Source of the DNA: Caballeronia sp. Lep1P3
GTDB lineage: Bacteria > Pseudomonadota > Gammaproteobacteria > Burkholderiales > Burkholderiaceae
DNA: 64,000 nt
Assembly: GCF_022879595.1 (NCBI RefSeq)
Contig: NZ_CP084265.1
Location: forward strand, 992,001 to 1,056,000
Direction: 5' to 3'
This document shows positions 1 to 8,850 of the stretch, piece by piece. Within the stretch, counting starts at the first letter, position 1, and every line of letters begins with the position of its first letter. The notes below the pieces were generated by a model. The model saw nothing but the letters and a program-made list of their open reading frames with translations, searched no databases and was not told the origin of the DNA. A program made the position numbers and the translations under genes.

Positions 1-2
1 GG

Positions 3-389
3 CCGATCGGCGCGATCATCAATCCGACCTACGATCTCAAGCGCTACAGCAGCCTGCCGTTCGCCTCGACGCTCAATGGCAGTTGCACCAACGTCTGCCC
101 GACGAAGATCAACATTCACGAGCAGATCTACAAGTGGCGCGAGGTGATCGCTCAAAAGCACGAAGTGCCGTTCGTGAAGCAGGAAGTGCTGAAGATGGCG
201 GGGCGTCTGCTCGCGAGCCCGACGCTTTATCGTGCGAGCGTCGCGTCGCTCGGCGGCGCGCTCAAGCGGCTGCCGAACTTCATGCTGTACAACCCGCTCA
301 ACATCTGGGGCCGCCAGCGCGAGTTGCCGGATGCGCCCAAAGAGACGTTCCACGAGTGGTACAGGAAGAACCGCAAATCCGCCAAATGA
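3..389 (+). CDS. lutB: LutB-type iron-sulfur lactate utilisation protein (3' part)
   Basis: This is the last 128 codons of a gene that begins before the window. LutB is the iron-sulfur subunit of the LutABC complex that oxidises L-lactate to pyruvate in the cytoplasm. The visible part contains GSCTNVCPTKI, the final cysteine motif of the ferredoxin-like region, and then a C-terminal tail with LYNPLNIWGRQRELP, typical of LutB/YkgF proteins. Its stop codon overlaps the lutC start (ATGA), which indicates translational coupling. The cluster-binding domain proper and any upstream lutA lie outside the window. Confidence 0.88.
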   Translation, partial: PIGAIINPTYDLKRYSSLPFASTLNGSCTNVCPTKINIHEQIYKWREVIAQKHEVPFVKQEVLKMAGRLLASPTLYRASVASLGGALKRLPNFMLYNPLNIWGRQRELPDAPKETFHEWYRKNRKSAK

Positions 390-979
390 GCCACGCCATG
401 ACGACTCGCGAAGCCTTTCTCACGAAGATCCGCGCGGCGCAGCCCGCCTCGCGCCCGCGTCCCGACGTGCCGATTTTTCCGTCGCCCGAAGGCGATCTCA
501 TGACGCGCTTCATCGCCGCGCTCACCACGATGGGCGGCACGTCCGCGCACGCGCACAGTCTCGACGAAGTGAGGGAGATGATCGCCGCGCGCTTCGGCAG
601 CGATGCGGTCGTGGCGTCGGCGGTGCCGGGCATCGAAGGCACGCGGCCGCTCGCGCCCGACACGGCGCCGGCGTCGCTTCAGGATATCGACGTGGGCGTG
701 GTGCGCGCTCGCTTCGGCGTCGCGGAAACTGGCTCGGTGTGGTTCAGCGAGCAGGAATACGTCGTCAATTCGATCGGCTATCTCGCGCAGCATCTCGTCG
801 TTTTGCTCGACCCGGCGCAGCTCGTCGATGGCTTGCAGCAGGTGTACCGCCGGCCCGATTTCAAGTCCGCGCGTTATGCCGTGCTGGTCACGGGACCGTC
901 CGCGACGGCCGACATCGAGGGCGTGCTGATTCGCGGCGCGCAGGGCGTGCGCTCGCTCACTGTCGTTTGGATTCAGTAG
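386..979 (+). CDS. lutC: LutC lactate utilisation protein (LUD domain)
   Basis: A 197-residue LUD-domain protein, the third subunit of the LutABC L-lactate oxidation system. The family core is visible as VVRARFGVAETGSVWFSE around residues 95-112, followed by the conserved LLDPAQLVDGLQQVY segment and a C-terminal GPSATADIEGVLI motif. I take the ATG that overlaps the lutB stop (ATGA) as start; a second in-frame ATG lies 12 bases downstream. The tight overlap supports one operon with lutB. A second, more distant LUD protein lies at 3822-4493. Confidence 0.88.
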   Translation: MSHAMTTREAFLTKIRAAQPASRPRPDVPIFPSPEGDLMTRFIAALTTMGGTSAHAHSLDEVREMIAARFGSDAVVASAVPGIEGTRPLAPDTAPASLQDIDVGVVRARFGVAETGSVWFSEQEYVVNSIGYLAQHLVVLLDPAQLVDGLQQVYRRPDFKSARYAVLVTGPSATADIEGVLIRGAQGVRSLTVVWIQ

Positions 980-1260
980 CGCCAGAAGATCGCCACCGTG
1001 ATGCCGCCGGACAGCAGCCACTTGACGATGTAGTGGACGGTCCGGTTCCACGCCCTCAGGCGCTTGCCGACGAGCCGTATCGAACAGAGATGCTTGAACG
1101 CGCGATTGAGCGCGCCGGTGCGGTCGCCGATTTCGTTGGGCGACGCCGCCGCGAGCACCGGAAAGCCGCCGACCGCGTTGTTCACTGCCTGCGCCCAGCG
1201 ATGTTTCGTCGGCCGCTCGAGAGCGATGGCTGGAGATATGTTCACGGGGGACATGAACAT
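973..1260 (-). CDS. small hypothetical protein with C-terminal hydrophobic segment
   Basis: I do not recognise this protein. From the ATG at 1260 it is 95 residues; another in-frame ATG lies two codons later, and the frame stays open upstream to 1386. The C-terminus is hydrophobic (YIVKWLLSGGITVAIFW) and could be one membrane segment; the rest is basic. It runs convergent with lutC and overlaps its last 7 bases. No clear ribosome binding site precedes either start, and open frames are common by chance at this GC content, so the gene is only moderately likely to be real. Confidence 0.35.
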   Translation of the reverse strand: MFMSPVNISPAIALERPTKHRWAQAVNNAVGGFPVLAAASPNEIGDRTGALNRAFKHLCSIRLVGKRLRAWNRTVHYIVKWLLSGGITVAIFWRY

Positions 1261-1539
1261 CGAGTGATCGGACAAGTTGCCTGAAAAATCCGTGGCGGAC
1301 TTTCCCGCGCCAATGCATGCACGCCGCGCACGCGATGAAAACGAAGAGACCGAGCCAGCGCATCCATTGCGCCTTTCACGGTGCACGCCGCCGATGCATT
1401 ACATCTCGAAACTATACAAACGCTTATCAAACGCGCGCTCGGATGACGCTCGGCTTTGCCGTTTCTAAAGGAAGACGAATTCGCGATTGCAGCGGATGCG
1501 TGTTTCTATGGCACGTTTAAAAAGCGCATGCAAAAATGC
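1261..1539. other. intergenic stretch without a supported gene
   Basis: Between the small hypothetical gene and the hairpin before the tRNA-Asn genes. Several short open frames cross it on both strands, but none has a recognisable product or ribosome binding site. The right-hand part (about 1380-1540) is more A/T-rich than the surroundings. I see no repeat or RNA gene here. Confidence 0.5.
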
Positions 1540-1570
1540 AAAAAGCCCAACTCGAATGAGTTGGGCTTTT
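1540..1570 (-). terminator. rho-independent terminator of the tRNA-Asn pair
   Basis: A perfect inverted repeat (AAGCCCAACTC / GAGTTGGGCTT with a short loop) is flanked by an A run on the left and a T run on the right, so it can work on both strands. It lies just downstream of the minus-strand tRNA-Asn genes. Confidence 0.8.
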
Positions 1571-1582
1571 CGCTTAATGCTT

Positions 1583-1658
1583 TGGCTCCCCGACCTGGGC
1601 TCGAACCAGGGACCTACGGATTAACAGTCCGGCGCTCTACCGACTGAGCTATCGGGGA
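1583..1658 (-). tRNA. tRNA-Asn (GTT), copy 1
   Basis: A 76-base tRNA read on the minus strand, starting TCCCCGATAGCTCAGTCGG and ending in an encoded CCA. The anticodon loop is CTGTTAA with anticodon GTT, and the T-loop reads GGTTCGAGCCC. The acceptor stem pairs TCCCCGA with TCGGGGA. It is identical to the copy at 1736-1811. Confidence 0.97.
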
Positions 1659-1682
1659 ACATCTACAACAATGAAACCGAGT

Positions 1683-1709
1683 AAAAAGCCCAGCGGTTGA
1701 CTGGGCTTT
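1683..1709 (-). terminator. hairpin between the two tRNA-Asn genes
   Basis: AAAGCCCAG and CTGGGCTTT form a nine-pair stem with a seven-base loop, with A and T runs on the flanks. It sits between the two tRNA copies and could end transcription of the upstream copy or act as a processing site. Confidence 0.6.
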
Positions 1710-1735
1710 ACTGAACCTCTTTGCCGGAACCTTCT

Positions 1736-1811
1736 TGGCTCCCCGACCTGGGCTCGAACCAGGGACCTACGGATTAACAGTCCGGCGCTCTACCGACTGA
1801 GCTATCGGGGA
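1736..1811 (-). tRNA. tRNA-Asn (GTT), copy 2
   Basis: A second 76-base tRNA-Asn with anticodon GTT and encoded CCA, identical to the copy at 1583-1658 and read first on the minus strand. The immediate 3' flanks differ, but both copies share GAACATCTACA just upstream of the 5' end, which suggests a recent tandem duplication that carried some flanking sequence. Confidence 0.97.
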
Positions 1812-1937
1812 ACATCTACAGCAGAGAAGCGGAATTATAGGGAGCGTCTCCTAGGCTGTCAACGCTCAATCTTCATTCCAAACACCTTTTTGCACCCAGG
1901 CGAACTCGTCCTAAGTGCACTCATTTGAGCGGACGCT

Positions 1938-2261
1938 TCAACGCTCGAGCAGATTGAGCTTGTCCTTCACGTCCTTGAATTCGTCCGATTCGGGCAGCGG
2001 CGCCTTCGTCTTGGTGATGCTCGGCCAGTTACGCGAGAGTTCGGCGTTCAGTTCGGTGAAGTGTTGCTGATCGCCAGGCACATCTTCTTCGGCGTAGATC
2101 GCATTGACCGGGCATTCGGCCACGCACACGGCGCAGTCGATGCACTCGTCCGGATCGATCGCGAGAAAGTTGGGACCTTCGCGGAAGCAATCCACCGGGC
2201 ACACGTCCACGCAATCGGTGAACTTGCACTTGATGCAGCTTTCGGTCACAACGTGAGTCAT
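1938..2261 (-). CDS. fdxA: FdxA, 7Fe ferredoxin
   Basis: A 107-residue 3Fe-4S/4Fe-4S ferredoxin, a cytoplasmic electron carrier. Cysteines at 9, 12, 17, 21, 25, 40, 43, 46 and 50 fit the seven-iron pattern: CIKCKFTDCVDVCPVDC, then CIDCAVCVAECP. The long acidic and lysine-rich C-terminal extension (residues about 60-107) is normal for the proteobacterial FdxA type. It is transcribed away from pncB; the 273-bp space between them should hold both promoters. Confidence 0.95.
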   Translation of the reverse strand: MTHVVTESCIKCKFTDCVDVCPVDCFREGPNFLAIDPDECIDCAVCVAECPVNAIYAEEDVPGDQQHFTELNAELSRNWPSITKTKAPLPESDEFKDVKDKLNLLER

Positions 2262-2534
2262 TCAAGCTCCTGCATGCGGAATTCGTGGAGACGGCGACCG
2301 GCTGGCGGCATGCGCCACGGCGGGTTCGCGCCTAAACGCATATTGTAGCGTAACGGTAAAAACGGGCGCGAGCGCCGCGCGGCGCGCCTTATATCGATTC
2401 GCAATGTACGTATGCCGAACGGCTAAAAGGGCGCGCATGCCCGTGACGGCGCGCGCATTCGGGTAACATGGCTCAAAGGCACGCCGCGAGAAGACGGCGC
2501 GCGGTCTCATCGCTTCGATGCTCCAGTCAGGACC

Positions 2535-3725
2535 ATGATCATCAATTCGCTGCTCGATACCGATCTCTACAAATTCACGATGATGCAGGTGGTGCTGCAT
2601 CATTTCCCCGCCGCGCATGTGGAATACCGCTTTCGCTGCCGCACGCCGAATGTCGATCTGGTGCCGTACATCGACGAAATCCGCGACGAAGTGCGCCAGC
2701 TCTGCAATCTGCGCTTCAGGGAAGAAGAGCTCGACTATCTGCGGCGCATGCGTTTCATGAAGAGCGATTTCATCGACTTTCTCGCGCTCTTCCATCTGAA
2801 CGAAAAGTCCATTCGCATCTCGCCATCGCCAAAGAACAACGGCGAGATCGACATCATGATCGAAGGGCCGTGGCTGCATACGATCCTTTTCGAGATTCCG
2901 GTTCTCGCCATCGTCAACGAGGTCTATTTCCGCAACACGCAGCGCACGCCGGAATATCAAACGGGGCGCGAGCGCCTGCGCGACAAGATCAAGCTGCTCG
3001 CCACGCCGCCCGAGTATTCGGATTGCAAGATCGCCGATTACGGCACGCGCCGCCGCTTCTCGAAGCAATGGCACGAGGAAGTGGTGCTGACGCTCACGGA
3101 ACGGCTCGGCGAGCAATTCGCCGGCACGAGCAACGTATTCTTTGCGATGAACCTCGGCCTGCGCCCGCTCGGAACCATGGCGCACGAATACCTGCAGGCG
3201 TGTCAGGCGCTCGGCCCGCGCCTGCGCGATTCGCAGATTTTCGGCTTCGAGATGTGGGCGAAGGAGTATCGCGGCGATTTGGGCATCGCGCTGTCGGATG
3301 TGTACGGCATGAAGGCGTTCCTGCGCGACTTCGACATGTACTTCTGCAAGCTCTTCGACGGCGCGCGCCACGACTCCGGCGACCCGTTCGACTGGGGCGA
3401 GCGTCTCATCAGGCATTACGAAGAAAACCGCTGCGACCCGCGCACGAAGGTGCTCGTCTTTTCCGACGCGCTCGACATTCCCAAGGTGCTGCAACTCTAC
3501 GAACGTTTTCGCGGGCGCTGCCAGCTCGCGTTCGGCGTCGGCACGAATCTCACGAACGATCTCGGCTATCAGCCGCTGCAGATCGTCATCAAAATGGTTC
3601 GCTGCAACGGCCAGCCGGTGGCCAAGCTCTCCGATTCTCCCGGCAAGAACATGTGCGACGACAAGGCGTATCTCGCCTATCTGCGTCAGGTTTTCGGCAT
3701 CGAGCAGCCGGTCGAGGAAAGCTGA
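2535..3725 (+). CDS. pncB: nicotinate phosphoribosyltransferase
   Basis: A 396-residue enzyme that joins nicotinate to PRPP in the NAD salvage (Preiss-Handler) pathway. The N-terminus ([13 protein letters not shown]) and the segments [40 protein letters not shown] and [10 protein letters not shown] are those of the bacterial PncB family. The histidine in GTMAHE is, by family analogy, the autophosphorylated residue. Length matches the family. The ATG at 2535 gives the standard N-terminus. It leads a co-directional run reaching rmuC. Confidence 0.95.
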   Translation: MIINSLLDTDLYKFTMMQVVLHHFPAAHVEYRFRCRTPNVDLVPYIDEIRDEVRQLCNLRFREEELDYLRRMRFMKSDFIDFLALFHLNEKSIRISPSPKNNGEIDIMIEGPWLHTILFEIPVLAIVNEVYFRNTQRTPEYQTGRERLRDKIKLLATPPEYSDCKIADYGTRRRFSKQWHEEVVLTLTERLGEQFAGTSNVFFAMNLGLRPLGTMAHEYLQACQALGPRLRDSQIFGFEMWAKEYRGDLGIALSDVYGMKAFLRDFDMYFCKLFDGARHDSGDPFDWGERLIRHYEENRCDPRTKVLVFSDALDIPKVLQLYERFRGRCQLAFGVGTNLTNDLGYQPLQIVIKMVRCNGQPVAKLSDSPGKNMCDDKAYLAYLRQVFGIEQPVEES

Positions 3726-3821
3726 ACCGTGCGCGCGGCCTATGCCATTCGGCCAGGGTTCGCGCTCGAAGACCGGCCGATATAATTTTTCTTCACGCAT
3801 CACGCTCAACCGGACGGCACC

Positions 3822-4493
3822 ATGGACACATCGGCCGCGCGCCGCAATATTCTCGCGCGCATACGCAGCGCACAGGGCAGGCGAGGCGCGCCGACCGCAG
3901 CCGAACGCGCCGCCGCCGAAGACTACGTGGCGCATCATCCCGCTGGCCCGCGCCCGCCGCTTCCCGTCACGCGCGACGAACTGATTGCGCGTTTCCGTCT
4001 CGAAGCCGAGCGGCTCGCGACCACGGTCGCCGAAGTCGAGACGCTCGCGGACGCGCCCTCCGAAGCCGCGCGCTATCTCCACGCGCTCGATCTTCCGTCC
4101 GATGCCGTCGCGTGGCCCGCGCTTGGCGATCTTCCGTGGGCGCAAGCGGGCATTCAGGTGTCGCTGCGCAAGCCGGCCGACGCGGATCTCGTCGGCATCA
4201 CGGGCTGCTTCTGCGCCACCGCCGAGACGGGCTCGCTCGTGCTGCTTTCCGGCGCGGACACGCCTGCATCGGGCGCGCTGCTGCCGCAGACGCACATCGC
4301 CATCGTGCCGGCCTCGCGCATCGTCGCGGCACACGAGGACGCCTTCGCGCTGATGCGCGCTGAACGCGGCGAACTGCCGCGCGCGGTCAACTTCGTGTCG
4401 GGGCCGTCGCGCACCGGCGATATCGAGCAGACCATCGTGCTGGGCGCGCATGGGCCGTATCGCGTGCATGTGATCGTCGTGCGGGGAGCGTGA
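3822..4493 (+). CDS. LUD-domain protein, second LutC-like paralogue
   Basis: A 223-residue LUD-domain protein that belongs with LutC/YkgG by fold but is distant from the LutC at 386-979. The signature GITGCFCATAETGSLVLLS is near residues 125-143, followed by LLPQTHIAIVPASRIV and the closing GPSRTGDIEQTIVLGAHGP motif. There is no LutA or LutB partner nearby; the stop overlaps the GTG start of the antiporter gene. Its substrate is therefore unknown. It may serve another 2-hydroxy acid, given the 2-hydroxyacid dehydrogenase two genes downstream, but that is inference. Confidence 0.85.
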   Translation: MDTSAARRNILARIRSAQGRRGAPTAAERAAAEDYVAHHPAGPRPPLPVTRDELIARFRLEAERLATTVAEVETLADAPSEAARYLHALDLPSDAVAWPALGDLPWAQAGIQVSLRKPADADLVGITGCFCATAETGSLVLLSGADTPASGALLPQTHIAIVPASRIVAAHEDAFALMRAERGELPRAVNFVSGPSRTGDIEQTIVLGAHGPYRVHVIVVRGA

Positions 4494-5908
4494 GCATAGT
4501 GCGGCGTTTGTTTCTCGGTTTTTCGTTGCCGCTTTGCGCGATGTCCAGTGCTTCTGCCGCGCCGTTGGACGGCGCGTCCATGTCCGCTGCGTGGGGCATT
4601 CCGTTCGTCGGCATTCTGCTTTCCATTGCCATCTTTCCGCTCGTCGCGAAGAAGGTGTGGCATCACCACTTCGGCAAGATCGCCGCAGCGTGGGCGCTCG
4701 CGCTGCTGGCGCCGTTCGCGTGGGCGTTCGGCATGGACGCCGCGTTCGGCATGCTCGCGCACGCCATGCTCGCAGAGTACGTGCCGTTCATCATCCTGCT
4801 GGCGGCGCTCTACACCGTGGCGGGCGGCGTGTGCGTGCGCGGCAACCTGCACGGCTCGCCGCGCGTGAATACCGCGCTGCTCGCGCTGGGGACCGCGCTT
4901 GCGAGCGTCATGGGCACCACGGGCGCGGCGATGCTGCTGATCCGTCCACTGCTGCGCGCCAACGACAACCGCAAGCATGCCGTCCATGTGGTCGTGTTCT
5001 TCATCTTTCTGGTGGCGAACGCGGGTGGCTCGCTTTCGCCGCTCGGCGATCCACCGCTCTTTCTCGGCTTTCTGAACGGCGTCGGCTTCTTCTGGACGAC
5101 GCTGCATCTCGCGCTCCCGATGCTCTTCATCTGCGGCGTGCTGCTCGCGCTGTTCTATGCGCTCGACAGCCACTACTGGCGCACGAAGGAGGAGCAAGGG
5201 CGCGCGTTTCTCGATCCGACGCCGGACACGCCGCGCCTCTTCATCGACGGCAAGGTGAACTTCGTGCTGCTCGCGCTCATCGTCGCGCTGGTGCTGATGA
5301 GCGGCGTGTGGAAGCCGGGCGTCGAATTCGACGTGCTCGGCACGCACGTCGCGCTGCAAAACGTCGTGCGCGATGGGGCGCTCGTGATCGTGCTCCTTGC
5401 ATCGCTCGCGCTCACGCCGAAAAGCGCGCGCGCGGGCAACGCGTTCGACTGGGCGCCGATCGAGGAAGTCGCGAAGCTCTTCGCCGCCATCTTCGTGACC
5501 ATCGCGCCGGTGATCGCGATTCTGCGCGCGGGCGAGGCGGGCGCGTTCGCGGCCATCGTGCATGCGGTGTCGGATGCGAACGGCAAGCCCGTGGACCTCG
5601 CGTATTTCTGGGCGACAGGGCTTCTGTCATCCTTTCTCGACAACGCGCCGACCTATCTCGTCTTCTTCAATCTCGCCGGCGGCGACGCCCAGGCGCTCAT
5701 GACCACCGGCGCCACGACGCTTGCGGCGATCTCGGCGGGCGCGGTCTTCATGGGCGCGAACACGTATATCGGCAACGCGCCGAATTTCATGGTGAAGGCG
5801 ATCGCGGAGTCGCGCGGCATCCGCATGCCGGGCTTCTTCGGCTATCTCGGCTGGTCGTGTGCCGTGCTGCTGCCGCTTTTCGCCGTCTCAGGCTGGCTAT
5901 TTTTCTAG
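4490..5908 (+). CDS. sodium:proton antiporter, CitMHS/UIT6-like membrane protein
   Basis: A 472-residue polytopic inner-membrane protein with roughly a dozen hydrophobic segments and a signal-like N-terminus ending in ASAAP. Motifs such as NAGGSLSPLGDPPLFLGF and SSFLDNAPTYLVFFN resemble the ion-transporter superfamily members annotated as sodium:proton antiporters. The substrate cannot be read from sequence; an organic anion is also possible. The GTG start overlaps the stop of the LUD gene (GTGA), so the two are probably translated together. Confidence 0.8.
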   Translation: MSIVRRLFLGFSLPLCAMSSASAAPLDGASMSAAWGIPFVGILLSIAIFPLVAKKVWHHHFGKIAAAWALALLAPFAWAFGMDAAFGMLAHAMLAEYVPFIILLAALYTVAGGVCVRGNLHGSPRVNTALLALGTALASVMGTTGAAMLLIRPLLRANDNRKHAVHVVVFFIFLVANAGGSLSPLGDPPLFLGFLNGVGFFWTTLHLALPMLFICGVLLALFYALDSHYWRTKEEQGRAFLDPTPDTPRLFIDGKVNFVLLALIVALVLMSGVWKPGVEFDVLGTHVALQNVVRDGALVIVLLASLALTPKSARAGNAFDWAPIEEVAKLFAAIFVTIAPVIAILRAGEAGAFAAIVHAVSDANGKPVDLAYFWATGLLSSFLDNAPTYLVFFNLAGGDAQALMTTGATTLAAISAGAVFMGANTYIGNAPNFMVKAIAESRGIRMPGFFGYLGWSCAVLLPLFAVSGWLFF

Positions 5909-5917
5909 GAGCAATCG

Positions 5918-6898
5918 ATGAAGAAAGTTCTTGTCGCGCGTCCCACGTTTCCCGATGTCATCGAGCGTCTGAAGCAGTATTTCGAAGTCGATGTGAACGA
6001 AGGCGAAGTGCTTCCTCAGGACGAATTCGCCCGCCGTCTCGCCGACAAGGACGGCGCGTTCACCGCTGGCGACGTCGTCGGCGAGAAGGAACTCGCGGGC
6101 GCGCCGAACCTGAAAGTCGTGGCGAACATGGCGGTCGGCTACAACAATTTCGACATGCACGCCTTCGACGCGCACGAGGTCCTCGGCACCAACACGCCGA
6201 ACGTGCTCAACGAAACCACTGCCGATTTCGGCTGGGCGCTGATGATGGCGGCGGCGCGGCGCGTCACCGAGTCGGAGCACTTTCTGCGCGCGGGCAAGTG
6301 GAACAAGTGGTCGTTCGATTCGTTCCTCGGCGTGGATGTCTACGGCTCGACGCTCGGCGTGATCGGCATGGGACGCATCGGGCAGGCGCTTGCACGCCGC
6401 GCGCGCGGCTTCGACATGCGCGTGATCTATCACAACCGTTCGCGCGTCGCGCCCGAGATCGAAGCGGAACTGAACGCGGAGTATGCGTCGAAGGAGGACT
6501 TGCTCAAGCGCGCGGATCACGTCGCGCTGGTCGTGCCGTACTCGAAGGAAAGCCACCATACGATCGGCGCGGCCGAAATCGCGCTCATGAAACGCACGGC
6601 CACGCTGACGAACATCGCGCGCGGCGGAATCGTCGATGATGCGGCGCTGATCGAAGCGCTGCGCGATAAGCGCATCGCCGCGGCGGGCATCGACGTGTTC
6701 GAAGGCGAGCCGAATTTCAATCCCGACTTTCTCGCGCTCGAGAACGTCGTGCTGACGCCGCATATCGCGAGCGCCACGGAAGCCACGCGCCGCGCGATGG
6801 CGAACCTCGCCGCCGACAATCTCATCGCCGGTCTTGGCGAAGGCCCGCGCGCCGGCAATCCGCCGAACGCGATCAATCCGGGCGTGCTCAGAAAATGA
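5918..6898 (+). CDS. D-isomer 2-hydroxyacid dehydrogenase (glyoxylate/hydroxypyruvate reductase type)
   Basis: A 326-residue NAD(P)-dependent dehydrogenase. The Rossmann motif is LGVIGMGRIGQALARRA near residue 148. The active-site signatures are NIARGGIVDD (arginine) and LTPHIASAT (histidine). VANMAVGYNNFD near residue 70 fits the GhrB/D-glycerate dehydrogenase branch. The probable reaction is reduction of glyoxylate or hydroxypyruvate. It begins 9 bases after the antiporter gene, and its stop overlaps the rmuC start (ATGA). Confidence 0.9.
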   Translation: MKKVLVARPTFPDVIERLKQYFEVDVNEGEVLPQDEFARRLADKDGAFTAGDVVGEKELAGAPNLKVVANMAVGYNNFDMHAFDAHEVLGTNTPNVLNETTADFGWALMMAAARRVTESEHFLRAGKWNKWSFDSFLGVDVYGSTLGVIGMGRIGQALARRARGFDMRVIYHNRSRVAPEIEAELNAEYASKEDLLKRADHVALVVPYSKESHHTIGAAEIALMKRTATLTNIARGGIVDDAALIEALRDKRIAAAGIDVFEGEPNFNPDFLALENVVLTPHIASATEATRRAMANLAADNLIAGLGEGPRAGNPPNAINPGVLRK

Positions 6899-8352
6899 TC
6901 GAACTGCTGGCCGGCGCAGTCGCCGTCTTGGCGATCGCCCTCGTAATCGCGTTGATCGCGCTCTTCGCCGCGACGCGGCGAGCGGCGAACATCGATATCG
7001 ACGAGGAATTCGCCGCGCTCACCGACCGCGTCAACGACATGGGCGAGGCGCACGCGCGCGCTCAGGAGCGCCTCGAACGCGGCTTGCGCGGCGATATCGC
7101 CGAGAACGCGCGCGTGTCGCGCATGGAATCGCAGGGCGGATTCGCGCAGTTTCATCAGACGCTCGCGACGCAACTGGCGAGCACGTCGAGCGTGCAGAAC
7201 GCGCAGTTCGACGCGCTCGCGCAGCAGCTCGCGCAGCAAAGCCAGCAGGCGCGCGACGATCAGGGCAACGCGCTCAAGCGCTTCGCCGATTCCATGACGC
7301 TGCATCTCGCGCAGCTTTCCGAGGCCAACGATAGGCGGCTCGGTGAAGTGCGCGCGACGCTCGAAGCGCGTCTCAAGGACATCGAAGCAAACAATGCGGC
7401 GAAGCTCGAGGAAATGCGCCGCACGGTCGACGAAAAGCTGCACGCGACGCTGGAGCAGCGACTCGGCGAATCGTTCAGGCTGGTGTCGGACAGGCTCGAG
7501 CAGGTGCATCGCGGGCTGGGTGAAATGCAGTCGCTCGCGGCGGGCGTCGGCGATCTCAAGAAGGTGCTCACGAACGTGAAGACGCGCGGCATCTGGGGCG
7601 AAGTGCAGCTCGAATCGCTGCTGGAACAGCTACTGACGCCCGATCAGTACGCGAAAAACGTCGCGACAATTCCGAAGAGCAGCGAGCGCGTGGAGTTCGC
7701 CATCCGACTGCCGGGCCGGCATGACGCGCCGGGCGTGGCCGGTTCATCGGGCGATGTCGCGACGCCCGTGTGGTTGCCCATCGACGCGAAGTTTCCGCGC
7801 GAGGACTACGAGCGTCTCATCGACGCGCAGGAGCGCGCGGACGCGGTTGCGGCGGAAGAGGCGTCGCGCGCGCTGGAAGGGCGCTTGCGGGCCGAGGCGC
7901 GCGCCATCGCGCAGAAATACGTCGCGCCGCCGCATACCACCGACTTCGCGCTGCTTTTCCTGCCGACCGAAGGCTTGTACGCGGAAGTGCTGCGCCGCCC
8001 TGGACTCAGCGACTTTCTGCAGCGCGAGTATCGCGTGACGGTGGCCGGTCCGACGACGCTGACCGCGCTGCTCAACAGTCTGCAGATGGGCTTCAGGACG
8101 CTTGCCATCGAGAAGCGCTCGAGCGAGGTGTGGCAAGTGCTCGGCGCGGTGAAAACGGAGTTCGGCAAGTTCGGCGACGTGCTCGCGAAAACCAAGGCGC
8201 AACTCGAAACCGTCACGCGCTCCATCGAAGCGGCGCAAACGCGCACGCGTCAGATGGGCAAGCGCCTGCGCGACGTGGAGGCGCTGCCGCATGAACAGGC
8301 GGCGGGACTGCTCGGCGATGCATCGTCGCCCGAGAGCGACGACGAACTTTAG
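6895..8352 (+). CDS. rmuC: RmuC DNA recombination protein
   Basis: A 485-residue RmuC protein, thought to limit DNA inversion between short repeats. It has an N-terminal membrane segment (residues about 2-24), a long coiled-coil region rich in Glu, Arg and Gln (about 35-215), and a nuclease-like C-terminal domain with TRGIWGEVQLESLLEQ, PIDAKFPREDYERL and FLPTEGLYAEV. The core resembles PD-(D/E)xK nucleases. Coiled coil and anchor are normal for RmuC. It is coupled to the dehydrogenase by a 4-base overlap. Confidence 0.95.
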   Translation: MIELLAGAVAVLAIALVIALIALFAATRRAANIDIDEEFAALTDRVNDMGEAHARAQERLERGLRGDIAENARVSRMESQGGFAQFHQTLATQLASTSSVQNAQFDALAQQLAQQSQQARDDQGNALKRFADSMTLHLAQLSEANDRRLGEVRATLEARLKDIEANNAAKLEEMRRTVDEKLHATLEQRLGESFRLVSDRLEQVHRGLGEMQSLAAGVGDLKKVLTNVKTRGIWGEVQLESLLEQLLTPDQYAKNVATIPKSSERVEFAIRLPGRHDAPGVAGSSGDVATPVWLPIDAKFPREDYERLIDAQERADAVAAEEASRALEGRLRAEARAIAQKYVAPPHTTDFALLFLPTEGLYAEVLRRPGLSDFLQREYRVTVAGPTTLTALLNSLQMGFRTLAIEKRSSEVWQVLGAVKTEFGKFGDVLAKTKAQLETVTRSIEAAQTRTRQMGKRLRDVEALPHEQAAGLLGDASSPESDDEL

Positions 8353-8361
8353 ACACCGGCC

Positions 8362-8850
8362 TCAGGCCGCGCCGCTGGCGAGGCGTTCGAGCGAATCGCC
8401 CGTGATTCGCACGACGCGCCAGTCCGGCAGCACGGTCGCGCCCATCTTCTCGTAGAAGTCGATCGCGTTCTGGTTCCAATCCAGCACCGACCACTCGAAG
8501 CGCCCGCACTGACGCTCGACGGCGAGCGCGGCGAGCTTTTTGAGCATCATCGTGCCGAGGCCGCTGCCGCGCAGCGCGGGCCGCACGTAGAGGTCTTCGA
8601 GATAGAGACCGCGCTTGCTGAGAAACGTCGAGAAGTTATGGAAGAAGAGCGCATAGCCGACGACTTCGCCCGCCTGTTCCGCGACGAGCGCCTCGGCTGC
8701 CGGCCGCGCCCCGAAGAGCGCATCGTGCAGGCTGGCTTCGGTCGCGACGAACAGGTGCGTGAGCTTCTCGAACTCCGCGAGCTCGTACATCAGGCCGAAC
8801 AGCGCGCCGATATCGGCGGGCGTGGCCGGGCGGATCGACGCGGCGCTCAT
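8362..8850 (-). CDS. GNAT-family N-acetyltransferase
   Basis: A 162-residue acetyltransferase of the GNAT fold, probably cytoplasmic. The acetyl-CoA loop is seen in LYVRPALRGSGLGTMMLKKLAA near residues 85-106, and the C-terminal WNQNAIDFYEKMGA motif is that of the group often likened to diamine or spermidine acetyltransferases. The substrate is not determinable from sequence. The ATG at 8850 overlaps the stop of the upstream membrane protein gene (ATGA), so the two form an operon. It is convergent with rmuC. Confidence 0.85.
   Translation of the reverse strand: MSAASIRPATPADIGALFGLMYELAEFEKLTHLFVATEASLHDALFGARPAAEALVAEQAGEVVGYALFFHNFSTFLSKRGLYLEDLYVRPALRGSGLGTMMLKKLAALAVERQCGRFEWSVLDWNQNAIDFYEKMGATVLPDWRVVRITGDSLERLASGAA

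Noticed and set aside
2262..4469. 735-codon open frame on the minus strand opposite pncB and the LUD gene
   Set aside because: Composition is Arg/Ala/His-rich without any motif, and it lies antisense to two well-recognised genes. Such frames are expected at this GC content.
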